In this document: piece by piece, positions 18,979-28,168 of the stretch
Layout: each line of letters starts with the position of its first letter
How positions within the stretch are numbered: position 1 is the first letter of the stretch
NCBI RefSeq assembly: GCF_001730365.1
Contig: NZ_MIKB01000017.1
Location: 1 to 64,000, forward strand
Direction of reading: 5' to 3'
DNA: 64,000 bases
Origin: Enterococcus quebecensis
GTDB lineage: Bacteria; Bacillota; Bacilli; Lactobacillales; Enterococcaceae
The notes under the pieces: generated by a model
Seen by the model: only the letters and a program-made list of their open reading frames with translations
Databases searched by the model: none
Told to the model about the DNA's origin: nothing
Program-made: the position numbers and the translations under genes

Positions 18979-20213
18979 ATCGATAATTCATCTCCTTTGA
19001 TTAGTTGGTTTAACAAATTTATTGCTTTTTCTAGTCCGTTTGGATAGGGGGATAGTATTTTATATCCTTTGAAAATATCGTTGTCAGTATCTAAATTTAA
19101 AAGGCTGGACACGATCTTAGTAAACTCTTGTACATCATCTCCGTAAAAAACGGGCAAATCTAATTTTTCTAATCTTTTATAAGCTTCTACTTCATGATAT
19201 TCAGCATAACTTGCTAAATAAAAAAGAGTCGGAATATTTAGTAAAGAAACTTCTGTTACAGTAATCCAACCAGGATGGGCGATTAGAAGAGTACTATTTT
19301 CAATTAATTCTCTCCAATTTGGTAAATAGGGAAGAAAAATAAGGTCATTGTCTATCTGGTGATTTTCGGAATCGATCCCTAGCAAAACAAGCTGCAAATT
19401 TGAGTTTGTTTCTTTAAGAAGTTTGAAACTTTCCGTGAATAGTTTAGTACTATTTTCTTTATCTTCAGCAAGCATAGTTGTATTACTTACAGTTGCCACA
19501 ATATAAGGTCGGTCACGGTCGATGCCTAATTCGTCAAAATCTAAAGGATGGTTGTCATCGGTTCGATCAGCATATATTGAACCAACGAAAAAAGTTTTAT
19601 CACTGTATTTCATAAGTTGGGTATCACTTTTGAACGTTTTCATAAAGACTTTATCGGTAATAATGAGATCCACATTTTTAACTAGCCATAAAAAAAGTTC
19701 ATTTAAAGCTTTTTGAGCACTGATAATATCAGAAGTTTCGACTTTGAAATTGCCTTTTTTAAGCTCATCGGTACTTATATCTACTAGTGTAAAATTATGT
19801 CTCTCGGTAACAAAAGCATTTTTAATATTAGACATAACCGCTGCAAAAGTAGCATTGATATTATAATCACTGATTAGTAGATCTGGTTTTAAATGATTGA
19901 TTAAAGTCATATATTTTAAAATTTTATCACCATTGAAAAAAGTCGGTACAAAGTAATTGGTAATCATTGTTTGCCAATCGAGATTTTGATTTAAATTTGA
20001 ACTTTTTGAGTAATCTATAATTCCTGTAGGACTTAAGTCAATAACAGTAATACCTTCTTTTTCGAAAAGGGGAGTAAATACATCTTGTCTTGATCCTAAT
20101 AATACAGTAATCGAAATATCAGTATTTTCTTTTATCAGTTTTTTCCCAAGAGCCAGAACCCTCATGTTATGACCTGTGCCGGTAGGATTTGGTGCTAGTA
20201 ATATTTTTGTCAT
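18975..20213 (-). CDS. GT-B glycosyltransferase (GT1/GT28-like)
   Basis: A 412-residue nucleotide-sugar transferase with the two Rossmann domains of the GT-B fold. The N-terminal glycine loop is NPTGTGHNMRVLALGKKL. The C-terminal donor-binding region is LIAHPGWITVTEVSLLNIPTL followed by YHEVEAYKRLEKLDLPVF, the layout of MurG and macrolide-type transferases. No membrane segment is visible. Acceptor and sugar are unknown. I place the start at ATG 20213, six bases after GAGGTG; an in-frame GTG at 20222 lies on the binding site. It sits between an acyltransferase-like gene and the toroid gene with almost no spacing, so all three should be made together. Confidence 0.8.
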   Translation of the reverse strand: MTKILLAPNPTGTGHNMRVLALGKKLIKENTDISITVLLGSRQDVFTPLFEKEGITVIDLSPTGIIDYSKSSNLNQNLDWQTMITNYFVPTFFNGDKILKYMTLINHLKPDLLISDYNINATFAAVMSNIKNAFVTERHNFTLVDISTDELKKGNFKVETSDIISAQKALNELFLWLVKNVDLIITDKVFMKTFKSDTQLMKYSDKTFFVGSIYADRTDDNHPLDFDELGIDRDRPYIVATVSNTTMLAEDKENSTKLFTESFKLLKETNSNLQLVLLGIDSENHQIDNDLIFLPYLPNWRELIENSTLLIAHPGWITVTEVSLLNIPTLFYLASYAEYHEVEAYKRLEKLDLPVFYGDDVQEFTKIVSSLLNLDTDNDIFKGYKILSPYPNGLEKAINLLNQLIKGDELSI

Positions 20214-20218
20214 TAAAT

Positions 20219-21064
20219 TCACCTCGATATATTTTTTAAAATAAAACTATTGCTTGGTATGATTGAATTATCTGAAATGTTAACACCACCTAAAATAATT
20301 GTATTCGAGCCGATTATTACATTTCGTCCAATTTTTACAGGTTGCATTGTTGTTGGCAAAGAAAGTTTTTTATAGTCGTGGGAGGTTGAAAGTATATGGA
20401 TGTTATTTTCCAAAGTTGAATTTTCATCTATATATATTTTGCCAGCAGCTTCTAAGATAGTATTATTCCCAACTGTAATATTTCTTCCTAAAACTAGTCC
20501 GCCTTTTGCTAGTTTAGATCCAATAAAAATATTGTTTTCTCCAATTGAAGAAAAATAGTTATTTACAAATGAAGCACTAATATAGTTATTGCGTTTGTTT
20601 TTTTGAATGTACTTCTTTTGTTCTTTTTTTTCGATCATAGTTTTTAAAAATTTAGAAAATTCAGGTACACGATCTTTAGTATAACTTCTCTTCTTAATTG
20701 TTTTCTTTTTTTGTCCGAATATTATTGTGTAAGGTTCTACATCTTGGTTTATTATAGAGTTTGCACCAATGATACTACCTTCACCAATCGTTACACCTTC
20801 ATTTATTATGGTGTCAGCACCTATCCAAACAAAGTTTTCTATCGTTGTTGTTTTATTATCACCACCAATTATAGTTTTTGAAGCGATTTGAACATTATTT
20901 CCAATCGAAGAATTTTTGATTGCACATCTAAATCCAATAAATACGTCATTACCAATAATAGACTTACATATCAAAGAACCAATTCTAATCCAAATACGGC
21001 TTCTTAATGTTGATCCAACAATTTTCACGTCATCATCTATGAGTAAATCAGTACTATGTTCCAA
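20219..21064 (-). CDS. Tandem left-handed beta-helix (hexapeptide) acyltransferase-like protein
   Basis: A 281-residue protein made of two hexapeptide-repeat halves. The first (about 1-130) ends in SIIGANSIINQDVEPYTIIFG followed by a basic KKKTIKKR, which looks like the end of a complete trimeric acetyltransferase. A charged helical linker (about 135-165) leads to a second beta-helix. This has STSHDYKKLSLPTTM, with the histidine expected to be catalytic in xenobiotic/galactoside acetyltransferases, then VKIGRNVIIGSNTIILGG. The first half lacks such a histidine loop, so only the second may be active. First gene of the operon with the glycosyltransferase and the toroid protein. Divergent from arsR across 160 bases containing repeated operator-like motifs. 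Confidence 0.75.
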   Translation of the reverse strand: MEHSTDLLIDDDVKIVGSTLRSRIWIRIGSLICKSIIGNDVFIGFRCAIKNSSIGNNVQIASKTIIGGDNKTTTIENFVWIGADTIINEGVTIGEGSIIGANSIINQDVEPYTIIFGQKKKTIKKRSYTKDRVPEFSKFLKTMIEKKEQKKYIQKNKRNNYISASFVNNYFSSIGENNIFIGSKLAKGGLVLGRNITVGNNTILEAAGKIYIDENSTLENNIHILSTSHDYKKLSLPTTMQPVKIGRNVIIGSNTIILGGVNISDNSIIPSNSFILKNISR

Positions 21065-21097
21065 ATATAATCACCTTCTTTCTAGTACATGAATATT

Positions 21098-21184
21098 GTT
21101 CGATACTTCCAAATTAGTCGAACTATAACCAGAAGTCCATTAGTTTATTTTTAATATTCCATTTATTTAAAACTATCGAACTAT
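21098..21184. promoter_or_regulatory. Repeated GTTCGATA-type motifs in the divergent promoter region
   Basis: GTTCGATA at 21098-21105 and its reverse complement TATCGAAC at 21174-21181 (inside ACTATCGAACTAT) flank a partial copy, TCGAACTAT at 21118-21126. The region lies between the acyltransferase gene and arsR. Another copy lies before the transporter at 21544. Their repetition around an ArsR gene suggests its operators. Confidence 0.5.
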
Positions 21185-21224
21185 TTTACTTGAAATATAA
21201 AGAAAAAAGGAATATGATAGTTCT

Positions 21225-21515
21225 ATGAATATAAAACAATTAGAAGAGGACGAAATAAGAGTACAGATTTTCAAGGCACTATCTGATCCAGCTAGATTGG
21301 AAATCATTAGAGTTTTAAGAGACAAAGGAGATGAGATGGGATGTGGAGAGATAGGGGATAATCTTGAGTTGAGTAAGTCAACGGTTTCCTATCATTTTAA
21401 AACTTTAAGAGAAGCAGGATTAACAACTACTAGAAGAGAAGCTAGAGAAAAATTTGTAAAACTTCGTTATGATACGTTTAATAAGTATCTTACCAACTTC
21501 CTAGATTCCTTATGA
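21225..21515 (+). CDS. ArsR-family transcriptional regulator
   Basis: A 96-residue winged-helix regulator: IFKALSDPARLEIIRVLRD, CGEIGDNLELSKSTVSYHFKTLREAGL and the wing TTTRREAREKFVKLRYD. The classical metal site CxC in the recognition helix is not present; only one cysteine (MGCGEIGD) occurs. It is therefore more likely a non-metal ligand sensor of the MFS-linked type. Spacing to the best upstream purine site is long (about 15 bases). It is divergent from the three-gene operon and precedes an MFS exporter, so it probably represses one or both. Confidence 0.88.
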   Translation: MNIKQLEEDEIRVQIFKALSDPARLEIIRVLRDKGDEMGCGEIGDNLELSKSTVSYHFKTLREAGLTTTRREAREKFVKLRYDTFNKYLTNFLDSL

Positions 21516-21543
21516 TGGGATCTAGGTATAGTTTTATTATTCA

Positions 21544-21551
21544 GTTCGATA
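21544..21551. promoter_or_regulatory. GTTCGATA motif before the MFS gene
   Basis: A further exact GTTCGATA lies in the gap between arsR and the MFS gene, 67 bases before its start codon. It matches the motifs at 21098 and 21174, which supports one regulon covering both sides. Confidence 0.4.
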
Positions 21552-21617
21552 GGTTTGAAATTATGAAACTGTTATGTGGGATTTAATAGTCTAAGAATTA
21601 CGGGAGAGGAAAAATAA

Positions 21618-22802
21618 ATGAAAAAATATTCTTTGATTTTCTTTTTAATTATGTTTTTGATAGGTACAGATACATTTTTAATATCACCATTATTACCGAC
21701 CTTAACAGATTTGTATGATATACCAGCCAATATTTCTGGTTGGATGGTAAGTGCTTACGCATTAGGATATGCACTTTTTGCATTGATTAGTGGACCGATT
21801 TCTGATGGGAAAGATAGGAAAAAGGTCATGTTGTATGGTTTTGTAGCATTTGCTATTTCAACATTTTTATGTGGATTTGCAACAAATTTTACTTTGATGA
21901 TTACGTTTCGTTTTTTAGCAGGTGTGAGCGCATCTTTTGTAACACCACAAGTATGGGCATCTATTCCAATTGTATCACCTAAGGATATGATTGTTAAAAC
22001 AATGGGATATGCGTCTGCAGGATTAGCAGTCTCACAATTAGTTGGTGTTCCTATTGGGAGTTACTTAGCAGCAGTTTCTTGGAAGATGCCATTTTTTGTG
22101 ATATCTGTAGCATCATTACTAGTAGGTTTAGTTGTTTATTTATTGTTACCTAGTTTGAATCTTGAAAGCCAAAAAGCAGAAAATACAACCTTTGTTCACA
22201 TTTATGGACAGATATTGAAGAACAAAAAAGCGTTAGCTTATCTGATTGCTTATTTCATTTTTCAAACAGGAAATTTTTGTGTGATGACATTTATTGGATC
22301 ATGGTTTACCAGAGACTTTTCTTTAGGTCTATCGAGTGTTGGAACTGCGATGATTGCGATAGGGACAGGGAATTTAATAGGTACGTTATTTGGTAATAAA
22401 TTGATTAGTCGATGGGGAATTCCAAAATCACTCTTTATGGGATTGGTAACACTAATGTTTGTATACCTTATTATTCCATTTTCAAACTCATTTTTATTAG
22501 CTGATATTGGCTTAACAATTGTTTTTTTAGTCAACGGTTTTATTTTCCCTTTATTTATGACAACTTTGCAAAGTACAACCACAACGGCAAGAAGTACAAT
22601 ATCTTCACTATCAAATGCAGCTATGTATGCTGGAACAACAGTTGGCGGAATTGTTGGTGGAATATTGTTTACTAAGTTTTCTGGTTTCTTTGGGATTGCT
22701 TATTTTACTGTTATTACTTATTTGATTGTATTGGTCATCTATAAAATGTCTGGTATCTTCAAGCAAGTGTCGATGGCATCTGGAGGAAAAGGCAATGAAT
22801 AA
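21618..22802 (+). CDS. MFS transporter, DHA1 drug-efflux type
   Basis: A 394-residue major facilitator with about 12 membrane segments. The cytoplasmic loop 2-3 motif is GPISDGKDRKKVMLYG, a variant of the G-x-L-a-D-r-x-G-r-k motif. FRFLAGVSASFVTPQVWASI and GYASAGLAVSQLVGVPIGSYL correspond to motifs B and C of proton antiporters of the Bcr/AraJ/YtbD group. These usually export small drugs, sugars or metabolites. GAGAGGAAA precedes the ATG. Its stop overlaps the start of the nitroreductase-like gene by eight bases. In this context it may export the product of the neighbouring operon, but that is inference. Confidence 0.88.
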   Translation: MKKYSLIFFLIMFLIGTDTFLISPLLPTLTDLYDIPANISGWMVSAYALGYALFALISGPISDGKDRKKVMLYGFVAFAISTFLCGFATNFTLMITFRFLAGVSASFVTPQVWASIPIVSPKDMIVKTMGYASAGLAVSQLVGVPIGSYLAAVSWKMPFFVISVASLLVGLVVYLLLPSLNLESQKAENTTFVHIYGQILKNKKALAYLIAYFIFQTGNFCVMTFIGSWFTRDFSLGLSSVGTAMIAIGTGNLIGTLFGNKLISRWGIPKSLFMGLVTLMFVYLIIPFSNSFLLADIGLTIVFLVNGFIFPLFMTTLQSTTTTARSTISSLSNAAMYAGTTVGGIVGGILFTKFSGFFGIAYFTVITYLIVLVIYKMSGIFKQVSMASGGKGNE

Positions 22803-23511
22803 AATGATAGAAATAATGAAGGATCACAGTTCACATAGGAAATTTGATGTAAACTATGAACTTCCTGAACAGGATTTACAGCTGATTATTGAATGTGCAA
22901 AACAAGCTTCAACCTATATCAATGGGCAATTCTATTCCATTATTATTGTAAAAGATAAAGAAAAAAGAGCACAGATGGTTAATAGCAATCCTTTAAATAG
23001 TCATATTTTAAATAGTTCAGTTTTTTTATTATTTATCATGGATTTAAATAGGTCAAATAAAATTTTTCAACATCATCATACTTCACATGATTTTTCAGAT
23101 AATATAGATCATTTATTTTTAGGAAGCGTAGATACGGCTTTAAGCTGTGCTAATGCAATTAATGCGGTAGAAAGTCTTGGGTTAGGTTGTGTTGTTGTAG
23201 GTGGAGTCAGATACCATGTAGATGAAATAATTGATCTATTTAAATTGCCAACATTGACCTATCCTTTGTTTGGACTATCCATTGGAAAACCAATTGATAC
23301 ACCAGTAATTAAGCCAAGATTGAGCAATGACACTATGATTTTTACTGATGAGTATAAGGATTACTCCTATGATTTAATATCTGATTATGATTTAATTCTT
23401 AGTAAGAATCAGTTAAGTGAATCTTGGTCAGATAGCATTAAGAATTATTTCAATAATGATTCTCTTAAGGAAATTACACGAAAAGGGTTAGATAAACAAA
23501 AGTTATTATAA
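22795..23511 (+). CDS. Nitroreductase-family oxidoreductase
   Basis: A 238-residue FMN-binding nitroreductase-fold protein of the NfsA/Frp type. The N-terminus DHSSHRKFDVNYELPEQDL holds the S-x-R FMN phosphate site. SVDTALSCANAINAVESLGLGCVVVGGVRYH is the conserved helix and GGxR-type loop of the dimer interface, and FGLSIGKPIDTPVIKPRL follows. It probably uses NADPH to reduce an electron-poor substrate. The start at 22795 overlaps the end of the MFS gene, with GGAGGAAAAGG as binding site. Co-transcription with arsR and the exporter hints at detoxification or tailoring of an exported compound. Confidence 0.85.
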   Translation: MNKMIEIMKDHSSHRKFDVNYELPEQDLQLIIECAKQASTYINGQFYSIIIVKDKEKRAQMVNSNPLNSHILNSSVFLLFIMDLNRSNKIFQHHHTSHDFSDNIDHLFLGSVDTALSCANAINAVESLGLGCVVVGGVRYHVDEIIDLFKLPTLTYPLFGLSIGKPIDTPVIKPRLSNDTMIFTDEYKDYSYDLISDYDLILSKNQLSESWSDSIKNYFNNDSLKEITRKGLDKQKLL

Positions 23512-23572
23512 AAAATTATCGTATTGGAACAAATCGGAAGAAGTCGTTTTCAACTGATAGCCAATGTTAAAT

Positions 23573-23600
23573 AAGCCTCTTGGTTATTGAGGGGCTTTTT
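23573..23600 (+). terminator. Terminator of the ArsR operon
   Basis: AAGCCTCT pairs with AGGGGCTT (23573-23580 with 23590-23597, one G-U pair), followed by T residues, about 60 bases after the stop codon. Confidence 0.75.
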
Positions 23601-23726
23601 AACGGTTAGATAATCTGATACCGCAATCTAATAAAAAGAAATTTGAATGGAGAAGTTGAAGATCAGCTAATGACAGTTGAGTAGCCAGCAATCAAAAAAC
23701 TTTTGAATTACAAATATCTTTAGATT

Positions 23727-23876
23727 TTAACCAAATAGGCAACGTAAAATAAAAATTAAAACTAAGGAACAGGAAAAGTAAGACAATGCGATATATAAAT
23801 AAAGATTTTCTTTTGCTGCTCTGTATTTAAATAACGAGAAAATTGCTGAAACAAAGAAAAGTATTGATAAAACCAC
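23727..23876 (-). CDS. Small membrane protein, 49 residues
   Basis: A short gene on the minus strand starting with GTG at 23876, six bases after GAGGTG, and ending in TAA at 23727-23729. The peptide has two hydrophobic segments (VLSILFFVSAIFSLF and SLVLIFILRCLF) around a polar loop, KYRAAKENLY. I recognise no family. The good ribosome binding site and the hydrophobic pattern are the evidence that it is real. The rest of the 23601-24177 gap is AT-rich with no other gene visible. Confidence 0.5.
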   Translation of the reverse strand: MVLSILFFVSAIFSLFKYRAAKENLYLYIALSYFSCSLVLIFILRCLFG

Positions 23877-24048
23877 TATTTTCACCTCAAAAGTAATTGT
23901 ACCAGTTTTAAATGGAAAATGATAAAAAAAGTAAAAAAAAGAAAAGAAAATAGTGTTAAATTGAATTTATTTGATAATTAGGAAATTATTTATAATTATC
24001 ATTAGTGATATATTTTAAAACGCAAGCAGTTAGAAAAAGAACGAACTT

Positions 24049-24101
24049 AAATAAACTGTATAAGTAGCACATGTGTAATCGGCTATTTATACAGTTTATT
24101 T
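24049..24101 (-). terminator. Hairpin downstream of mvaE
   Basis: A long stem (24049-24068 with 24082-24101, one G-U pair) about 80 bases past the mvaE stop. On the minus strand T-rich sequence follows but no uninterrupted T run, so termination is likely but not certain. Confidence 0.6.
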
Positions 24102-24177
24102 GATATACTCTATGCGTATAAATTTTCTCTTGATAGTAATAAGAGGTCTTTTAGAAAGAGAGGAGCTATAACGAATC

Positions 24178-26598
24178 TTATGACTGTCTTAATTCTAACA
24201 AAAATGCTAATGCCTGTTCTTGATTCATTAAACCAGATTTTAGTTTTTCAGCAATGAGGTCAATTTCTGAGCCTTTTGCACCGATAGACATAGCTAAGGA
24301 ACGAGCTTGTAAGGACATATGACCCTTTTGGATACCGTCTGTAACTAAAGCGCGTAATGCAGCAAGATTTTGTGTTAAACCGACAGCGGCGATTACTTCT
24401 GCTAATTCTTTTGAAGTGGTAACATTTAATAGTTCTAAAGCTGCTTGAGCTTTGGGTAATACACTAATTGCGCCACCAACTGTTCCAATAGCTAGTGGTA
24501 ATTCTATTGTACCGGTTAATCCATCTGCGGTAAGTTTCCATTCACTCAAACCTCTATATTTTCCTTTTACAGCATAGGCATGAGCGGATGCTGCTACAGC
24601 ACGAGTGTCATTACCTGTTGCCAAAACCACAGCCTCAATACCATTCATAATTCCTTTATTGTGAGTCGTTGCGCGATAAGGGTCTATCTGAGCTAATTGT
24701 GAAGCAGCTGCAATTTTTTCAGCAACTAGCTTTCCGGCTTCTAAATCTCCTGTTTTGCTCAAGCTGGAAAAATCAACTTCACATGTAGCCGTTACTAGAG
24801 ACTCTGTTGCGTAATTACTTAAAATACTAAATAGAATCTCGTCATCAAACCATTGACGGAATAAATCGGCTACGCCTTCTAAAATAGAGTTTAGAATATT
24901 GGCACCCATAGCATCTTTTGTATCAACAAGTAAATCTACTGATAAAAAGCTATCGTCCTCTGGAAATTGACGAACTTGGATTCGTTTTAATCCGCCTCCA
25001 CGCTTTACAATAGAGGGGTAACTTTTTTCAGCTTGAATGAAAATTTCTTCCGTGGATTGATCAATTTTTTCTTTTATGTGTATTTGATCTGTAACATTCA
25101 TAAAGACAATTTGACCTCTTAATAGACCTTCAGACAGTTTACTTTGAATACCACCACAATTTCGAATCATTTTAGTCCCATTACTACATGCGGCAATAAC
25201 TGAGGGTTCTTCTGTTGCCATAGGAACAGTATAACTTTTTTCATTCACTAAAACATCCGTGACAACGCCCATTGGCAGAGCCATTTCACTGATTTGGTTT
25301 TCTATTAAGTGATTAGCAATATCTTCATCTAAAGAGATAATTTCTAACTCTTGTCTGTTTTCAAGAGAAAGATTTCCAAGTTCTTGTAAGAAAGTTAAGC
25401 GTTCATCTCTGGATAGTTGGTAAATTTTTTTTTTTTTATTTTTTTTTAAAGGGCGCTCAATAAGAATAGCGAGCCCTAGACCGCCACCAACACAAAGTGA
25501 GGCGATGCCATATTGATTATTTGTGTCTTCCAATTGTCTTGCTAGAGTTGACACAATTCGTGTTCCAGAAGCGCCAATAGGATGACCTAGGCTGATGCCT
25601 CCGCCCCAAATGTTAAGCTTTTCATCTGGAATCTGTAATTCATTTTGAACAACAATAGACGATGCTGCAAAAGCTTCATTGATTTCAAATAAATCAATGT
25701 CTTCAATTGTCATATTATTACGATGCAATAAGGATTGAATAGCTTTAATTGGTGAAATGCCCATTATGCTTGGGTCAATTCCGATTTCAGTAACATCCTT
25801 GACGATTGCAATGTAGGGAAGTTGATGTTTTTCAGCAAAAGCTTTTGATGTCAATAACATTGCAGAAGCACCATCACTGATTGTTGACGCATTTCCCGCT
25901 GTGACAGATCCATTGTCTTTGAAAACCGTTTTTAAAGTACTTAATTTTTCTAAGGTTGTATCTTTCCGAATTCCTTCATCTTGCGTAATGATGTTGTCAT
26001 CAATGGTTAAAGGTAGGGTTTCTTTTAAAAATTTTCCTTCATCTTGTGCTTTGGTTGCTTTCATTTGTGAGTGGGTTGCGAATGCATCTTGCATTTTTCG
26101 TGTTATATTGAATTGCTCAGCAACATTTTCTGCTGTCAGTCCCATAGCTTTTCCGCTAAAAGCATCTGTTAAACCATCAACCATCATAGTTGGAGCTGGT
26201 TTTGAATAAGTGTCATCTTCTTTATAAGTGATAGCGGGAGCAGTTGTCATACTTTCTGTTCCACCAGCCAATACAACATCTGCTTCCCCTAATTGAATGG
26301 CTTGTTTTGCTAAGCTGATTGCTTTCATTCCTGATCCACAAACTTCATTTACGGTGAATGCAGGGACTTCGTAGCTTAATCCACTGTTGATAGCAATTTG
26401 TCTTGCAGGGTTTTGCCCATTGCCAGCTTGTAATACATTTCCGAAAATAACTTGTTTTATATGTTCTGCTGCCTTTGTATTCCTTGTAAGTAACTCTTTT
26501 GTAACAGCTGTTCCAAGCTCAACTGCAGATAATGATTTTAATTGTCCTCGATACTTACCTATGGGCGTTCTCAAGGCGTCGATAATTACGATTTCCAC
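24178..26598 (-). CDS. mvaE: Bifunctional acetoacetyl-CoA thiolase / HMG-CoA reductase
   Basis: MvaE carries out the first and third steps of the mevalonate route to isoprenoids. The 806-residue fusion is characteristic of enterococci. Residues 1 to about 385 are a thiolase: [10 protein letters not shown] (nucleophilic Cys), [10 protein letters not shown], and GHPIGASG followed by CVGGGLGLA. The class II HMG-CoA reductase follows, with [32 protein letters not shown] and THNKGIMNG. The start is GTG at 26598 after GGAGGTGA. The domain linker (about residues 384-397) contains KKNKKKK, encoded by A9-T-A13. One extra A in A9, or a -1 slip, would give an immediate stop after the thiolase. The frame is intact as given. 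It is divergent from mvaS. Confidence 0.97.
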   Translation of the reverse strand: MEIVIIDALRTPIGKYRGQLKSLSAVELGTAVTKELLTRNTKAAEHIKQVIFGNVLQAGNGQNPARQIAINSGLSYEVPAFTVNEVCGSGMKAISLAKQAIQLGEADVVLAGGTESMTTAPAITYKEDDTYSKPAPTMMVDGLTDAFSGKAMGLTAENVAEQFNITRKMQDAFATHSQMKATKAQDEGKFLKETLPLTIDDNIITQDEGIRKDTTLEKLSTLKTVFKDNGSVTAGNASTISDGASAMLLTSKAFAEKHQLPYIAIVKDVTEIGIDPSIMGISPIKAIQSLLHRNNMTIEDIDLFEINEAFAASSIVVQNELQIPDEKLNIWGGGISLGHPIGASGTRIVSTLARQLEDTNNQYGIASLCVGGGLGLAILIERPLKKNKKKKIYQLSRDERLTFLQELGNLSLENRQELEIISLDEDIANHLIENQISEMALPMGVVTDVLVNEKSYTVPMATEEPSVIAACSNGTKMIRNCGGIQSKLSEGLLRGQIVFMNVTDQIHIKEKIDQSTEEIFIQAEKSYPSIVKRGGGLKRIQVRQFPEDDSFLSVDLLVDTKDAMGANILNSILEGVADLFRQWFDDEILFSILSNYATESLVTATCEVDFSSLSKTGDLEAGKLVAEKIAAASQLAQIDPYRATTHNKGIMNGIEAVVLATGNDTRAVAASAHAYAVKGKYRGLSEWKLTADGLTGTIELPLAIGTVGGAISVLPKAQAALELLNVTTSKELAEVIAAVGLTQNLAALRALVTDGIQKGHMSLQARSLAMSIGAKGSEIDLIAEKLKSGLMNQEQALAFLLELRQS

Positions 26599-26783
26599 GA
26601 CGTCACCTCCACTATGAAATATACCATGCTTTGTGAAAAAAGAATACTCTATAAACCATATTAAAAAAACTTCTGAAATTCTTTAACAAATTTTAAATTG
26701 TTCTTTTTTCTAACAATGTTGCTCGAATTTATGATAAATTATACTATGTAGTGAATTGAGAATAACGATAAAGGAGATATACG

Positions 26784-27935
26784 ATGAACGTTGGCATAGA
26801 TAAAATCAGTTTCTTTGTACCACCATACTACGTAGATATGACCGATTTAGCTTTGGCAAGAGAGGTAGATCCAAATAAATTTCATATCGGTATTGGACAA
26901 GATAAGATGGCAGTTAATAAAAAGACACAAGACATCGTGACTTTTGCCGCAAACGCTGCAAAAAATATTTTAACTGATGAGGATAAAAAGCAAATCGACA
27001 TGGTAATTGTGGGTACTGAATCCAGTATAGACGAGTCTAAGGCCTCAGCAGTGGTTTTACATCGTTTGTTAAATATTCAACCATTTGCTCGTGCATTTGA
27101 AATAAAAGAAGCCTGCTACGCAGGAACTGCTGCTTTGCAGTATGCGGTATCTCATATTCAAAATCATCCTGAAAGTAAGGTATTAGTCGTTGCTTCTGAT
27201 ATTGCAAAATACGGATTGGCTTCTGGTGGTGAACCCACACAAGGGGCTGGGGCAGTTGCTATGTTAGTTTCGGCTGAACCAAGAATTTTACAATTGAATG
27301 ATGATAGTGTGGCATTAACGCAAGATATCTATGATTTTTGGCGTCCGGTAGGGCACGATTATCCAATGGTTGATGGACAGTTATCTAATGAAACATATAT
27401 TCAAGCTTTTCAAAAAGTATGGGACGAATATCGACGTCGGTATAAAAAATCGTTTGCTGATTTTCATGCACTAACTTTCCATATACCGTATACAAAAATG
27501 GGGAAAAAAGCCTTATTAGCTGCATTGGAGAATGAACCATCAGAAGAACAAGAACGAATTCTAGAGCAATATGAAGCAAGTATTGTGTATAGTAGACAAA
27601 TCGGTAATTTGTATACTGGTTCTTTGTATCTTGGTCTGATTTCTTTGTTGGAAAATGGTCAGTTAAATGCCGGAGACCAAGTAGGACTGTTTAGTTACGG
27701 TTCTGGTACTGTAGCAGAATTCTTTAGTGGGACCCTTGTTGATGGTTATCAAAAAGAATTATTAAAAGATCGTCATCAGAAACAATTGACCGAGCGAAAA
27801 AGGTTATCAATTAATGACTATGAAGAGATGTTTAATGATAGTTTGGATGTTAATGTGGATAAAGAATATAAGGATTCTTTACTTTATAGCATAGCTACTA
27901 TTTCAAATACAGTCAGAATGTACAAAGAAGCGTAA
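26784..27935 (+). CDS. mvaS: Hydroxymethylglutaryl-CoA synthase
   Basis: MvaS condenses acetyl-CoA with acetoacetyl-CoA to HMG-CoA, between the two MvaE reactions. The 383-residue protein has the nucleophilic Cys in FEIKEACYAGTAALQYA. The catalytic Glu is expected in the MVIVGTESSIDESKA region, and the His is in LTFHIPYTKMGKKA. GSLYLGLISLLEN and FSYGSGTVAEFFSG are also family hallmarks. AAAGGAG precedes the ATG at 26784. The two pathway genes are transcribed outward from a shared 185-base region. Confidence 0.97.
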   Translation: MNVGIDKISFFVPPYYVDMTDLALAREVDPNKFHIGIGQDKMAVNKKTQDIVTFAANAAKNILTDEDKKQIDMVIVGTESSIDESKASAVVLHRLLNIQPFARAFEIKEACYAGTAALQYAVSHIQNHPESKVLVVASDIAKYGLASGGEPTQGAGAVAMLVSAEPRILQLNDDSVALTQDIYDFWRPVGHDYPMVDGQLSNETYIQAFQKVWDEYRRRYKKSFADFHALTFHIPYTKMGKKALLAALENEPSEEQERILEQYEASIVYSRQIGNLYTGSLYLGLISLLENGQLNAGDQVGLFSYGSGTVAEFFSGTLVDGYQKELLKDRHQKQLTERKRLSINDYEEMFNDSLDVNVDKEYKDSLLYSIATISNTVRMYKEA

Positions 27936-28127
27936 TTTTCTGAAAAACAAACGAAGAAAAAATTTCTTAGTATTTCTTTTGAGCTATTCTAAATTGAAAA
28001 AAATTAACGCTTCGATTAATTTAGAGAAAAAGGAATAATAATTTACGATTATCAAGTTGTAGAAATAGTACTTGGGTGATTGTTCGACAAGAGGTAAGTC
28101 TAGATTAAGTGATTAAGGATAAAAGTG

Positions 28128-28168
28128 AGTCAGAAACGTGCTAGAAAAGACGTTTCTGACTTTTTTTC
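28128..28168 (+). terminator. Terminator downstream of mvaS
   Basis: AGTCAGAAACG pairs with CGTTTCTGACT (28128-28138 with 28151-28161), followed by seven T residues. It lies about 190 bases after mvaS. Nothing else convincing is visible in the gene-free stretch 27936-28372 apart from the leader of the MerR gene. Confidence 0.75.

Noticed and set aside
22795-23511. Thiazole/oxazole-peptide SagB-type oxidase
   Set aside because: Nitroreductase fold is shared, but no YcaO or precursor peptide is found nearby, and the sequence looks like NfsA/Frp types.
25425-25447. Frameshift pseudogene in mvaE
   Set aside because: The reading frame is intact through the homopolymers and both domains are complete. 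Only slippage is proposed.
24178-27935. Mevalonate genes as part of the neighbouring toroid cluster
   Set aside because: mvaE and mvaS are core enterococcal genes with their own promoters, and a gap of over 600 bases separates them. Proximity alone does not support a terpenoid pathway.
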